From Hydrogenophaga sp. (GTDB lineage Bacteria > Pseudomonadota > Gammaproteobacteria > Burkholderiales > Burkholderiaceae_C), in assembly GCF_019264445.1 (NCBI RefSeq), contig NZ_JAHVAB010000082.1, positions 1 to 64,000 of the forward strand: a stretch of DNA of 64,000 nt. Direction: 5' to 3'. Position numbers and translations under genes: made by a program. Of this stretch, positions 43,999-53,106 are shown in pieces. How positions within the stretch are numbered: the stretch's first letter is position 1; each line of letters starts with the position of its first letter. Under the pieces are notes generated by a model, which was given only the letters and a program-made list of their open reading frames with translations, was not told the origin of the DNA and made no database searches.

Positions 43999-45767
43999 GC
44001 CGCGGCTCCGTTCACTTCATGGGCAAAGAAGCGCAGCACGCTGTCCACCGGGTTGGGCGCGGCCTGGCCGAGCCCGCAGATGGACGCGTCGCGCATCACC
44101 TGGGAGAGCTCACCGAGCAGCGGCGCGTCCCACACCGGGGCCTGCATGAGCTGCACGGCCTTGGTGGTGCCGGCGCGGCAGGGCGTGCACTGGCCGCAGG
44201 ACTCGTGCTCGAAAAACTGCATGAGGTTGAGCGCGGCGCCGCGCGCCGTGTCGTGCTGGCTGAGCACCACCACCGCCATCGAACCAACAAAGCTGCCATG
44301 GTCGGCCAGCGTGTCGAAGTCCAGCGGCACATCGGCCAGCGAGGCGGGCAGGATGCCGCCCGAGGCGCCGCCGGGCAGGTAGGCGTACAGCGTGTGGCCT
44401 GGCGGCATGCCGCCGGCGTGGTCGTCCACCAGCTCGCGCAGCGTGATGCCCGCGGGCGCCAGGTGCACGCCGGGCCGATTCACCCGACCCGACACCGAGA
44501 AGCGCCGCAGGCCGGTGCGCCCGCGCAGCCCTTCGCCCGCGAGCCAGCGGCCGCCCTTCTCCAGGATGCGGGGCAGCCACCACAGCGTTTCGGGGTTGTG
44601 CGCGAGCGTGGGGCGGCCAAACACGCCGTGCATGGCAACGATGGGGGGCTTGAGGCGCGGCAGGCCGCGCTTGCCTTCCACCGATTCGATCAGCGCCGAC
44701 TCTTCGCCGCAGATGTACGCGCCCGCGCCGCGCCGCAGTTCGATGCGCGGCGGCACGTAGCCAGGGTGCTGCTCGGCGAGCGTGCGCACGGTGTCTTCAA
44801 GCGCGGCCAGCGCCTGCGTGAGCAGCTGGCGCACGTCGTGGTATTCGTCGCGCAGGTAGATCCACGCATGCGAAACACCCACCACCTGCGCGGCGATCAG
44901 CAGGCCTTCGAACATCTGCGGTGCGCCGTCGGTGGCGCTGCTCAGCACCTGCCAGTCCTTGAAGGTGCCGACCTCGCCTTCGTCGATGTTCACCACCATG
45001 TGGCGCGGGCCGGGCTGTGCGCGCACGGTCTCCCATTTGCGCCACGCGGGAAAGCCCGCGCCGCCCAGGCCGCGGAGGTTGGAGATCTTGAGCTCGTCGA
45101 GCACCTGTTCGGCGCTCAGCTCGCCAGCGAGCAGGCGGCGCAGTTGCGCGAAGTGGGAGGGATCGGGTGTGGCCAGGCTGCGCGGCCCGGTGTCGCCGCG
45201 CGCCAGCGCGTCCTGCACGCTGGCCACGCTCGCCTGCGCGAGTTGCCGCTGGCCCACGCACGCGGCCGGCGCCACATGGCACTGGCCAATGCACGGCGCG
45301 GCCTGCGCACGCACGCGGGTGTCGCCCTCCAGCGCGTGCTGCAGGTCGGCGAGCAGCGCCTCGCCACCGGCCATGGCGCACGAGAGGCTGGTGCACACGC
45401 GCACCACGGTCTCGGGCACGGCGGCGGCATCGTCCACGATCTCGAAGTGGTGGTAGAAACTCGCGACCTCGAACACCTCGACCTGGCTCAGGCGCAGCCG
45501 CTCGGCCAGCGCGGCCAGGTGGCCGTGGCGCAGGGCGCCTTCGCCGTCCTGCAGGCGGTGCAGGTGCTCGATCAACAGGTCCGCACGCGGCGCCAGCCCG
45601 TCGCACAGGGCGGCTACGCGCTCGCGCGCTGCGGGCGATATCTGGCGGCCCTTGGGCGTGTGGCGCGGCCCGCCCCGGCCCATGGGCTGCAGCGGGCGGA
45701 TGGGAATCACGGTGTTCATCGGGCGTGGGGCGGTGTCGGGGGCCGTGGGGGCCGGGGTGCGGGTCAT
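43995..45767 (-). CDS. Formate dehydrogenase fused gamma-beta subunit (FdsG-FdsB)
   Basis: A 590-residue protein with the FdsG (NuoE-like) domain at residues 30-190 and the FdsB (NuoF-like) domain after it. The [2Fe-2S] cysteines of the first are in CTSLSCAMAGG and APCIGQC. The second has the FMN/NAD region GLGGAGFPAWRKWE, GAGAYICGEESALIESVEGKRG, and the [4Fe-4S] cysteines in ESCGQCTPCRAGT with a last one near MRDASICGLG. The two units are separate genes in well-known fds operons. It accepts electrons from the alpha subunit and reduces NAD+. The ATG at 45719 is an alternative start. Confidence 0.93.
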   Translation of the reverse strand: MTRTPAPTAPDTAPRPMNTVIPIRPLQPMGRGGPRHTPKGRQISPAARERVAALCDGLAPRADLLIEHLHRLQDGEGALRHGHLAALAERLRLSQVEVFEVASFYHHFEIVDDAAAVPETVVRVCTSLSCAMAGGEALLADLQHALEGDTRVRAQAAPCIGQCHVAPAACVGQRQLAQASVASVQDALARGDTGPRSLATPDPSHFAQLRRLLAGELSAEQVLDELKISNLRGLGGAGFPAWRKWETVRAQPGPRHMVVNIDEGEVGTFKDWQVLSSATDGAPQMFEGLLIAAQVVGVSHAWIYLRDEYHDVRQLLTQALAALEDTVRTLAEQHPGYVPPRIELRRGAGAYICGEESALIESVEGKRGLPRLKPPIVAMHGVFGRPTLAHNPETLWWLPRILEKGGRWLAGEGLRGRTGLRRFSVSGRVNRPGVHLAPAGITLRELVDDHAGGMPPGHTLYAYLPGGASGGILPASLADVPLDFDTLADHGSFVGSMAVVVLSQHDTARGAALNLMQFFEHESCGQCTPCRAGTTKAVQLMQAPVWDAPLLGELSQVMRDASICGLGQAAPNPVDSVLRFFAHEVNGAAA

Positions 45768-45857
45768 GGTTTCAGCGTAGCACCGTATGGGGTTTCTTAA
45801 TATGTTTGAAGCTGCATAAACTCGGGCATCCACCACCCCGTTTCCGCACCCGCATCC

Positions 45858-46925
45858 ATGCCGCGCATCACCCTGTCTCCCCAATGGCGCATCGACCCCG
45901 GCGAAGGCGTCACGCTCGATGCCAACACCCTGCTGGGCCTGCTGGCGGCGGTGCAGGCCTCGGGCAGCATCTCGCAGGGCGGGCGCGAGCTGGGCCTGTC
46001 GTACCGCCATGCCTGGGGCTTGCTGCAGCAGGCCGAGCAGGTGTTTGGCCAGCCCTTGCTGGTGCGCGGGCGCGGGCGCGGCTCGGCGCTGACCGAGCTG
46101 GGCGAGAAACTCATCTGGGCCGACGCGCGCATTGGCGCGCGCCTGCAGCCGCTGCTGGAGTCGCTGGCCTCGGAGCTCGAGGGCGAGCTCGGCCGCGTGC
46201 AGCGCCGCCAGCGCGCGGTGCCGCGCCTGCACGCCAGCCACGGCTTTGCGGTGGCTGCCCTGCGCGAGCAGCTGGCCGCGCGCCAGGTGCCGGTGGAGCT
46301 GCGCTACCGCAGCAGCCTGGAGGCTGTGGCGGCGCTGGCGCAGGGGGACTGCGAGCTCGCGGGCTTTCATGTGCCACTGGGCGAGTTCGAGGCCGCTGCC
46401 GCGCAGCGCTACCTGCCCTGGCTGCAGCGCCACCAGCACCGGCTGGTGCAGCTGGCGGTGCGCACGCAGGGGCTGTTTGTGGCGGCCGGCAACCCGCTGG
46501 GGCTGCGCGGGCTGCGCGATCTCACGCGGCGCGGGCTGCGCTTTGTGAACCGCCCCGAAGGCTCGGGCACCCGCGTGCTCACCGACCTGCTGCTGCAGCG
46601 CGAAGGCATCGCGCCGCGCTCGGTGGCGGGCTACGACAACACCGAGCTGACCCATGCCGCCGTGGCCGCCTATGTGGCCAGCGGCATGGCCGATGTGGGC
46701 ATTGGCGTGCAGACGGCCGCGCACCGCTTCGGCCTGCATTTCATCCCCTTGCTCAAGGAGCGCTATTTCTTCGCGCTGCCCGCCGACGCCCTGGAGCGCG
46801 CCGAACTGCGGCCGGTGCTCACGGTGCTGCGCTCACCGGCGTTTCGCGCGCGGGTGGCGGCGCTCAAGGGCTATGAGGCCGCGCACACCGGCCAGGTGAT
46901 GGCGCTGGGCGACGCGTTCGGCTAG
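45858..46925 (+). CDS. ModE/LysR-like regulator of the formate dehydrogenase operon
   Basis: A 355-residue protein. Residues 15-95 are a winged helix of the ModE/LysR kind (LLAAVQASGSISQGGRELGLSYRHAWGLLQQAE, then FGQPLLVRGRGRGSALTELG). Residues 125-330 are a periplasmic-binding-like domain (ASHGFAVAALREQL, FVNRPEGSGTRVLTDLLLQREGI, AAYVASGMADVGIGVQTAA) as in proteins that sense small oxyanions or cofactors. It diverges from the formate dehydrogenase genes across 90 bp, so it probably controls them, perhaps in response to formate or molybdate (inference). Its stop shares the sequence CTAG with the convergent isomerase stop. Confidence 0.85.
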   Translation: MPRITLSPQWRIDPGEGVTLDANTLLGLLAAVQASGSISQGGRELGLSYRHAWGLLQQAEQVFGQPLLVRGRGRGSALTELGEKLIWADARIGARLQPLLESLASELEGELGRVQRRQRAVPRLHASHGFAVAALREQLAARQVPVELRYRSSLEAVAALAQGDCELAGFHVPLGEFEAAAAQRYLPWLQRHQHRLVQLAVRTQGLFVAAGNPLGLRGLRDLTRRGLRFVNRPEGSGTRVLTDLLLQREGIAPRSVAGYDNTELTHAAVAAYVASGMADVGIGVQTAAHRFGLHFIPLLKERYFFALPADALERAELRPVLTVLRSPAFRARVAALKGYEAAHTGQVMALGDAFG

Positions 46926-47590
46926 CGCCGCTGCACGCCCACCGGCGTGCGCGCGGCGGCGTCCCACTGCGCGTCGAACCACGTGTCGCCATCCAGGCAG
47001 GCGCGCAGCATGGGCAGGGCGTCCTGGCCCCAGAACACGCGCCCGTCCAGCACCATGGAAGGCACGCCGAACACACCCAGCGCCAGCGCTTCGTCGGTGT
47101 TGGCGCGCAGGCGCTGCTTCACGGCCTCGCTCTCGGGCGCCAGCCAGGGCTTGCCGCGCTGCGCCATGTGGTCCTGCAAGCGCGCCTGCAGCGCGGCCAG
47201 CCGCGCGGGGTCGGCGGCGTCCTGCCCGCCGTGCCACACGTGGCGCAGCAGCTGCTCGGTGACGTAGCGGTTGGTCTCGCCGGGCGCATCGTCTGTGGCG
47301 GTGGCCAGGCCCAGGCGCAGCAGGGGCAAGGGGTTGAAGGGGTGCGCGGCCGGCATCGCCAGCGTCACCCCGTGGTGGTGCGCCAGCCAGCTCACCTGGC
47401 GGTAGGTCCAGTCGCGCTTGGCGGGGATCTCGGCCGGGCCGAGCTGCCCGTTGGCCTTGAGCATGGCGGCGAACAGCACCGGGCGGTAGCGCACCTGCAC
47501 GCTGTGGCCCATGAGCGCCTCGGGCAGGCGCTCGAACGCCAGGTGCGCATAGGGCGAGATCGGGTCGTAGAAGAAGGTGATGTCTCGCAT
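46922..47590 (-). CDS. 2-Hydroxychromene-2-carboxylate isomerase family (DsbA-like)
   Basis: A 222-residue thioredoxin-fold protein of the kappa-class GST / HCCA isomerase family. It starts MRDITFFYDPISPYAHLAFERLP, where the serine replaces the DsbA active cysteine, and ends near VFGVPSMVLDGRVFWGQDALPML. Family members isomerise aromatic ring-cleavage products or use glutathione. It is 23 bases downstream of the DUF1289 gene. The real substrate is unknown, though aromatic breakdown would suit an organism with a paa operon. Confidence 0.85.
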   Translation of the reverse strand: MRDITFFYDPISPYAHLAFERLPEALMGHSVQVRYRPVLFAAMLKANGQLGPAEIPAKRDWTYRQVSWLAHHHGVTLAMPAAHPFNPLPLLRLGLATATDDAPGETNRYVTEQLLRHVWHGGQDAADPARLAALQARLQDHMAQRGKPWLAPESEAVKQRLRANTDEALALGVFGVPSMVLDGRVFWGQDALPMLRACLDGDTWFDAQWDAAARTPVGVQRR

Positions 47591-47613
47591 GTCGATCTCC
47601 GGCGCGGTGGCGC

Positions 47614-47844
47614 TCAGGGCAGCTGCCGGGCTTCCACCTGCTGCCACACCAGCAGCTTGGCGGCGTCGCCCGACTGGCTCCAGGCGCGGATCTCGTCGAT
47701 GGTGCGAAAGCAGCCCTGGCACAGGCCGCGGGCGGCGTCCATCTTGCACACCGAGATGCAGGGCGAGGGCACGCCGGGGGCCAGGCCCGCGCGGCGGCGC
47801 GCGGCTTGCAGGGTGACGGGGGGCAGGGGCAGGGGCAGGCTCAT
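47614..47844 (-). CDS. DUF1289 small protein
   Basis: A 76-residue protein. The DUF1289 motif PCISVCKMDAARGLCQGCFRTIDEIRAW has four cysteines that could hold an Fe-S centre or zinc. It overlaps the YbaK gene by four bases (ATGA). Function unknown. Confidence 0.88.
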   Translation of the reverse strand: MSLPLPLPPVTLQAARRRAGLAPGVPSPCISVCKMDAARGLCQGCFRTIDEIRAWSQSGDAAKLLVWQQVEARQLP

Positions 47845-48356
47845 GAAGCGGGGTCCAGGGTGACGTCGTGAACCGGTGCGCCGGTGAGCGACTGCAACTG
47901 CGCAGGGCTCAGGCGGAACACCGCGTGGGGGTGGCCGGCAGCGGCCCAGATCTCGTCGAAGCGCGAGAGCTGCGCGTCGATCAGCGTCACTGGCGGCGTG
48001 GCGTGGGCCAGCGGCGAGACACCGCCAATGGAGAACCCGGTGCGCGCCTTCACAAAGTCGGCATCGGCGCGCCCGAGCTTGCCGCCATCGGCGCAGACGA
48101 GGGCCTGCACCTTTTTCTCGTCCACCCGCAAATCACCCGAGGTGACCACCAGCACCGCCACGTCGTCGCTCTTGCGGCGAAACACGATGCTCTTGGCGAT
48201 CTGGCCCAGGGCCACACCCAGCGCATCGGCCGCCTGCTGCGCGGTGCGCGCGGCGTCGTCCAGCATCACCGGCGCATGCGGGTGGCTGGCGTCCTGCAGC
48301 ACGCGGGCCACGCGCTGCACGGTGTCGGGCAGGGGTTTGAGTTCAGCACCACACAT
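47841..48356 (-). CDS. YbaK/EbsC-family aminoacyl-tRNA deacylase
   Basis: A protein of about 171 residues from the ATG at 48356 (a TTG at 48371 is possible). The family core is QQAADALGVALGQIAKSIVFR, then LRVDEKKVQALVCADGGKLGRADADFVKARTGFSIGGVSPLAH, which contains the conserved lysine and GGVSP loop used to hydrolyse mischarged Cys- or Ala-tRNA. It could proof-read tRNA-Pro; a stand-alone deacylase is the safest call. It is first in a three-gene unit with DUF1289 and the isomerase. Confidence 0.9.
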   Translation of the reverse strand: MCGAELKPLPDTVQRVARVLQDASHPHAPVMLDDAARTAQQAADALGVALGQIAKSIVFRRKSDDVAVLVVTSGDLRVDEKKVQALVCADGGKLGRADADFVKARTGFSIGGVSPLAHATPPVTLIDAQLSRFDEIWAAAGHPHAVFRLSPAQLQSLTGAPVHDVTLDPAS

Positions 48357-48494
48357 GGCAGCAACGGGCAAAGGGACAGCGTTTCAACATGAATTGCTCA
48401 CGATTGGGTCAGAGCGAAAGGCAAGCCCGCAAGGATACTGGTTTGGCCACACAGAGGGCCGTCACGCACCGTGAAGCCCCGCCAAGGAGGAACC

Positions 48495-50456
48495 ATGTAC
48501 GGCTGGCTGACCTACACACCCCAAGACCTGAAGGCGCGCAAAGGCTCGAGCTGCCACATGTGGCTGCCCGCCCTCCAGTCCCCGGACGAAAACACCCTGA
48601 GCAACGCAGCGCGCGCGCAGGGCGCCGGCCAGCTGGTGAAATTCGTCACCTCGCCGCATTTCACCGGGCTCGACGAAACCGTTCGCGCCGCACTCAAGGC
48701 AGACCTCCTCGTGCTCGTCAACCATGTCGGGGTCGACGAGGGGCTGGAGTTCGCAATGCACATGGCCCAGCAGCACCATTTGCTGCCTGCTGACCGACGC
48801 CAGCAGCGCGCCGAACGGATCGCACGGGTGGTCGACGCCCACTTCACCGACCTTGAAGCACCACCCGAACGGTTGATGTGGCGACTGGGGCAGCTCAAGA
48901 CCATCGGCACCGTGTTCCCCGATGTGTTCATGGACTTCACGCTGCGCGCGCTCTGCGCCGACTACCGCGAATACATGACGAGGGGCGCGCATGGGCTGGC
49001 CAAAGAACCCCACTACAGCGAGCTCTTGGCGCTGATGCTGGAGGCGGGTCAGCAGTGCCAGCAGTACCCTGGCGACCCCGGGCAGAACCGCAATGCGGTG
49101 TTGCGCCTGTTCATGACGCGCCCGGCCAACGAGCTGGCCACGACCATGCGGCGGTACCGGGTCCTGGTGGAGCGCAAGCGCCTCGATGTGCTGTTCAAGG
49201 CACTGCAACGCGCAGAAGCATTCACCGATGTGCATGAAAGCTGCCGGATGGACGCGGTGTCGCAGCTGATGGAGCGCTTGTGTGAGGACCCCGACGGCAC
49301 CCGCTGGGACGACGCCATCGAGCTCCCGCTTCAGTCGGCCAGCGCCCAGTACGCCGGCCTGTCCCGGCAAGCCATGTGCGCCACCGTCGAAGCGCTGGAC
49401 CGGGGCCTGTACTTCGGGCAGATGCGCACCGAAGAAAGCCGCGCGGCGGCGGCCCGGTGGCGGGCCGATGCCCAGAGCGTGTCGCAGCGCATGACCCCCA
49501 CGCGTGCCGCGCAGGCGCGCGCCCAACCCGTCAAGGCGCAAGACATCGCGCCCGGTCAAGCCAGACCCGACCTCGCGATCACACAGGCCTGGTCGCTCGA
49601 TGTGCTGGCCAGCTGGATCGATGGCCCCGTCACTGGCGAATCCACCCGCAAGCTGGACCCGGGCATGATCGCCAAGGCACTCCCCAAAGCAACGCCCCTG
49701 CCCCCCAAGGCCCCGCCCCAGAAACCGGCGCCTTCACCCGTCAAAGGCCAGGCGCTCACGCCTGCCCAGACCTCGCCGAAATCACTGAGCTATACGGAAG
49801 CGGATGTCTCGGGCGCCTTGCTCGACTCGGTGTCGGCCACGGCCCGCTTTCTGCGCGACGAGCTGCAGGACCTTCTGGCGCTGATGCCGTGGCCGCCGCA
49901 GGTCACGGCGCAGAACGACGCGCTGCGGGCGCGGTTGCTCGCACTGGCCCTCGACCCCAAAGCCCACGCCAACACCGCGAGCGACCTGCTCATGCAGGCG
50001 GAGAAGGCCGCCCACGACTTGCGCGCCGGCGTGAAGGACATGCAAGTCACCGAGCAGGTGCAACGCCGCTTCCACACGCAGCTGGTCCTGGCGCTGCGCG
50101 CCGAAGCGCTGGTGATGGGCAAGCGCCACGGCGGCGTGATCCAGTGCCCGGCACGGCCTTCCGACTGGTCCTATGCGGTGGCGAACTTCCACAACCGCTG
50201 CCTGCCCTGGGTGGGCAGCATCGAGGTGGACAACGTGCTCATGCCGCTGGACAGCCACCAGGCCGTCGCGCTGTATGTGACGGGCAGCAGCCAGAGCGGT
50301 TACGCCTTCGATGTGTCGGTGCACCTGTGGCGGCGCCGCGCCGGGCGCACCAGCCCGCCCAGCCACGAGGCCGGCGCGTACCCGCCCATGAACACCACCG
50401 ACTGGTTTGACACCCGCGTGCCGTGCTGTGTGCTGCACGTGCCAAGTGCGAGCTGA
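48495..50456 (+). CDS. Large protein of unknown function
   Basis: A 653-residue protein with no recognised family. The start MYGWLTYTPQDLKARKG at 48495 has a strong AAGGAGG site. No signal peptide or transmembrane segment is seen, so it is probably cytoplasmic. Residues 1-330 are mainly helical, with charged stretches such as ADRRQQRAERIARVVDAHF. Residues 390-430 form a proline/lysine-rich linker (PKATPLPPKAPPQKPAPSP). The last 200 residues hold a second domain ending PSDWSYAVANFHNRCLPWVGSIEVDN and SGYAFDVSVHLWRRRAG. Base composition is like the neighbours. It is monocistronic; the role is open. Confidence 0.8.
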   Translation: MYGWLTYTPQDLKARKGSSCHMWLPALQSPDENTLSNAARAQGAGQLVKFVTSPHFTGLDETVRAALKADLLVLVNHVGVDEGLEFAMHMAQQHHLLPADRRQQRAERIARVVDAHFTDLEAPPERLMWRLGQLKTIGTVFPDVFMDFTLRALCADYREYMTRGAHGLAKEPHYSELLALMLEAGQQCQQYPGDPGQNRNAVLRLFMTRPANELATTMRRYRVLVERKRLDVLFKALQRAEAFTDVHESCRMDAVSQLMERLCEDPDGTRWDDAIELPLQSASAQYAGLSRQAMCATVEALDRGLYFGQMRTEESRAAAARWRADAQSVSQRMTPTRAAQARAQPVKAQDIAPGQARPDLAITQAWSLDVLASWIDGPVTGESTRKLDPGMIAKALPKATPLPPKAPPQKPAPSPVKGQALTPAQTSPKSLSYTEADVSGALLDSVSATARFLRDELQDLLALMPWPPQVTAQNDALRARLLALALDPKAHANTASDLLMQAEKAAHDLRAGVKDMQVTEQVQRRFHTQLVLALRAEALVMGKRHGGVIQCPARPSDWSYAVANFHNRCLPWVGSIEVDNVLMPLDSHQAVALYVTGSSQSGYAFDVSVHLWRRRAGRTSPPSHEAGAYPPMNTTDWFDTRVPCCVLHVPSAS

Positions 50457-50478
50457 GCGCAGGAACCGCCGACCGCGC

Positions 50479-51120
50479 TCAGGCAGCGCGCTTGACCAGC
50501 AACAGGCTCGCCCCCATGGCCATGAGCACGCCGCCGAACACGCGGTTCTGTGCGCGGCGGGCGCGGGCCGTGGCCAGCCAGGCCTGAGCGCGCGAGGCGA
50601 GAAAGGCGTAGCCATGCATCACCACCAGATCGACCGCCACCGTGGTGACCAGCAAGATCAGCAGCTGCAGCCACAGCGCGCGCGCGGGGTCGATGAACTG
50701 CGGCAGCACCGCCACCATGAACACGATGCCCTTGGGGTTGGTGACGTTGGTGAGGAAGCCGATGGTGAAGCGCTCGCGGGCCGACGGCAAGCCCACCGGT
50801 GACGGCGCTGCACCGTCCGACGACACCGCCGCCTCCACGCGCGAACGCCATTGCTTGATGCCCAGCCAGATGAGGTAGCCCGCGCCGGCGAACTTCACCA
50901 CCGTGAAGGCGGTGGCCGAGGCCAGCAGCAACGCGCCCACCCCCACGCCGGCCACGAGCAGGATCACCGACAGGCCCAGCTGCAGGCCGGCGATGGTGGC
51001 GCTGGTCTTCTTCACGCCGTAGGCCAGGCCGTGCGTCATCGAGAGCACGGCGCCGGAGCCGGGCGACAGGGCAATCGCCCAGGAGGCGGCGAAATAGGCA
51101 AACCAGATGTGCAGGTCCAT
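50479..51120 (-). CDS. LysE-family amino-acid exporter
   Basis: A 213-residue inner-membrane protein with about six helices. The opening WFAYFAASWAIALSPGSGAVLSMTHGLAYGVKKTSATIAGLQLGL is diagnostic of the LysE/RhtB exporters, and NVTNPKGIVFMVAVLPQF is also conserved. It exports amino acids or their analogues. It is the last gene of the leucine-degradation run, 15 bases after the Ldh-like gene. Confidence 0.92.
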   Translation of the reverse strand: MDLHIWFAYFAASWAIALSPGSGAVLSMTHGLAYGVKKTSATIAGLQLGLSVILLVAGVGVGALLLASATAFTVVKFAGAGYLIWLGIKQWRSRVEAAVSSDGAAPSPVGLPSARERFTIGFLTNVTNPKGIVFMVAVLPQFIDPARALWLQLLILLVTTVAVDLVVMHGYAFLASRAQAWLATARARRAQNRVFGGVLMAMGASLLLVKRAA

Positions 51121-51135
51121 GGGGGTCGGAGGTCT

Positions 51136-52167
51136 TCAGTGGGGACTGGATGATGCCTGTTCGGCTGGTGCGGCGCTGGCGAGTGCCTGCAGCTTATGCC
51201 ACAGCGCGTCGGGCAGTTCCACGGTGGTGGCCTCGCGCTGGCGGGCGAGCCGCTGCGCACCGGGCAGGCGCACACCCTCTTCCTCGAGCATCGTCTGCAC
51301 CAGGCACTCGATGCGCGAGGCATACACCGCACCGCCGGCCAGCGCGGCCGGGTCGATGATCAGAAACACCTGGCCCAAGCGGGGTGGCCGGCCTTCGTCG
51401 TCGAGCAGGGAGTCGGCCTCGAAGCCGAAGTGCGAACCGGTGAGCGTGGCCACCAGCAGGTCGACCATGAGCGCGAGCATGGTGCCCTTGACGCCACCGG
51501 CCGGCACCATGGAGCCGGCCAGGCCCGCCTTCGGGTCGGTGGTGGGCTGGCCCTGCGCATCCAGCGCCCAGCCCGGCGGAATGGAGCGGCCTTCGCGCGC
51601 GGCCACCACCAGCTTGCCGCGCGCCACGGCGGACAGCGACAGGTCGATCAGCAACGGGTCGTGCCCCGGGCGCGGGAACGCGGCGGCAATCGGGTTGGTG
51701 CCAAACAGGGGCCGCTTGCCGCCCCAGGCGGGCATGGCCGCCGGTGCGTTGCCCAGCGCGAGACCCACCATGCCGGCCTCGGCCACCGGCTGCAGGTGGT
51801 GGGCGGCCGCGCCAAAGTGGTGGCTGTTGGCGATGGCCGCAAAAGCCACGCCCTGCTGCCGCGCCAGCGCGATGCCGCGCTGCACCGCCAGCTGGCACGC
51901 CGGGTACGCCAGGCCCTGGCGGGCGTCGATGAGCAGCACGGCGCCGTGTTCGTGCAGCACCTGCGGCTCGGCGCTGCCGTCGGCGCGGCCGTTGCGCAGG
52001 TGGGCCGCATAGGCCGGGACGCGCGTGACGCCGTGCGAGGCCAGCCCTTGCAGATCGGCCTGGACGAGCGCGTGCGCCGTGAGCCGCGCCATGGTGTCGC
52101 TGGCGCCGGCAGCGGCGAGGGCGCGCCGGGCGGTGTCGAGCAACACCGCAGAGTGGATGTGGGGCAT
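51136..52167 (-). CDS. Malate/L-lactate dehydrogenase family oxidoreductase
   Basis: A 343-residue NAD(P)-dependent oxidoreductase of the Ldh_2 family (YiaK/ComC/YlbC type). Key segments are ADLQGLASHGVTRVPAYAAHLRNG, then NSHHFGAAAHHLQPVAEAG and FGTNPIAAAFPRPG, with VPAGGVKGTMLALMVDLL near the end. Members reduce or oxidise 2-oxo/2-hydroxy acids. It follows HMG-CoA lyase by 14 bases. A role with the D-2-hydroxyacid dehydrogenase gene nearby is possible. Confidence 0.88.
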   Translation of the reverse strand: MPHIHSAVLLDTARRALAAAGASDTMARLTAHALVQADLQGLASHGVTRVPAYAAHLRNGRADGSAEPQVLHEHGAVLLIDARQGLAYPACQLAVQRGIALARQQGVAFAAIANSHHFGAAAHHLQPVAEAGMVGLALGNAPAAMPAWGGKRPLFGTNPIAAAFPRPGHDPLLIDLSLSAVARGKLVVAAREGRSIPPGWALDAQGQPTTDPKAGLAGSMVPAGGVKGTMLALMVDLLVATLTGSHFGFEADSLLDDEGRPPRLGQVFLIIDPAALAGGAVYASRIECLVQTMLEEEGVRLPGAQRLARQREATTVELPDALWHKLQALASAAPAEQASSSPH

Positions 52168-52181
52168 GAAGCGGGCGCCGT

Positions 52182-53093
52182 TCAGCCGGCGCGTTTGGCG
52201 AGCAGCGCGCGCGCCACGCGCGAGCTGGTGGGGCGGCCCAGCTGTTCGCTGATCCAGGCCCCGGTGTCCACCAGCGCGTCGAGGTCGACGCCGGTGTCGA
52301 TGCCCATGCCGTGCAGCAGGTACACCACGTCTTCGGTGGCCACGTTGCCGGTGGCGCCCTTGGCATACGGGCAGCCGCCCAGCCCCGCCACGGACGACTG
52401 GAAGTTCCACACGCCCAGCTCCAGCGCGGCCAGCGTGTTGGACAGCGCCTGGCCGTAGGTGTCGTGGAAGTGGCCGGACACCGCATCGATGCCGTAGTGC
52501 TGCAGCGTCGCCTCGATGGCGGCCTGCACCTTGCGCGGCGTGCCCACGCCAATGGTGTCGGCCACATCGACGCGCTGCACGCCAATGCCCTTCATGAGGC
52601 CGGCGAGGTAGGCCACGCGCCCGGGCGCGATCTCGCCTTCGTACGGGCACCCCACGGTGCAGCTCATGGCCCCGCGCACCGCGATGCCGGCCGCGCGCGC
52701 CGCTTCCACCACGGGCGCGAAGCGCTCGATGCTCTCGGCGATGGAGCAGTTGATGTTCTTCTGGCTGAAGGCCTCGCTGGCCGCGCCGAACACGACGATC
52801 TCGTCGGGCCGGTCGAGCACGGCCGCCTCAAACCCCTTGAGGTTGGGCGTGAGCACCGAGTAGCGCACGCCCGCCTGCCGCTGCAGGCCGCTCATCACGT
52901 CGTGGTTGTCGGCCATCTGCGGCACCCACTTCGGGCTCACGTAGCTGGTGACCTCGACCTCACGCAGGCCGGCGGCCTGCAGGCGGTGCACCAGCTCGAT
53001 CTTGGTGCCGGCGGGCACCGGTTGTTTTTCGTTCTGCAGGCCGTCGCGCGGGCCGACGTCGATGAGGCGAACGCGGGAAGGAATGGCGGTCAT
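52182..53093 (-). CDS. mvaB: Hydroxymethylglutaryl-CoA lyase
   Basis: A 303-residue TIM-barrel enzyme that cleaves HMG-CoA to acetyl-CoA and acetoacetate, the last step of leucine catabolism. The N-terminal IDVGPRDGLQNEKQPV and the signature SVAGLGGCPYAKGATGNVATEDVVYLLHGMGI with the reactive cysteine are present. The start is MTAIPSRVRL at 53093. It lies with methylcrotonyl-CoA carboxylase and methylglutaconyl-CoA hydratase in one direction. Confidence 0.96.
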   Translation of the reverse strand: MTAIPSRVRLIDVGPRDGLQNEKQPVPAGTKIELVHRLQAAGLREVEVTSYVSPKWVPQMADNHDVMSGLQRQAGVRYSVLTPNLKGFEAAVLDRPDEIVVFGAASEAFSQKNINCSIAESIERFAPVVEAARAAGIAVRGAMSCTVGCPYEGEIAPGRVAYLAGLMKGIGVQRVDVADTIGVGTPRKVQAAIEATLQHYGIDAVSGHFHDTYGQALSNTLAALELGVWNFQSSVAGLGGCPYAKGATGNVATEDVVYLLHGMGIDTGVDLDALVDTGAWISEQLGRPTSSRVARALLAKRAG

Positions 53094-53106
53094 GGGAAGT
53101 CCTTTT

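Noticed and set aside
45804-45821. GTTT-N10-AAAC in the formate dehydrogenase divergent region as an operator
   Set aside because: Arms are only four bases and fall in AT-rich DNA, so chance is likely.
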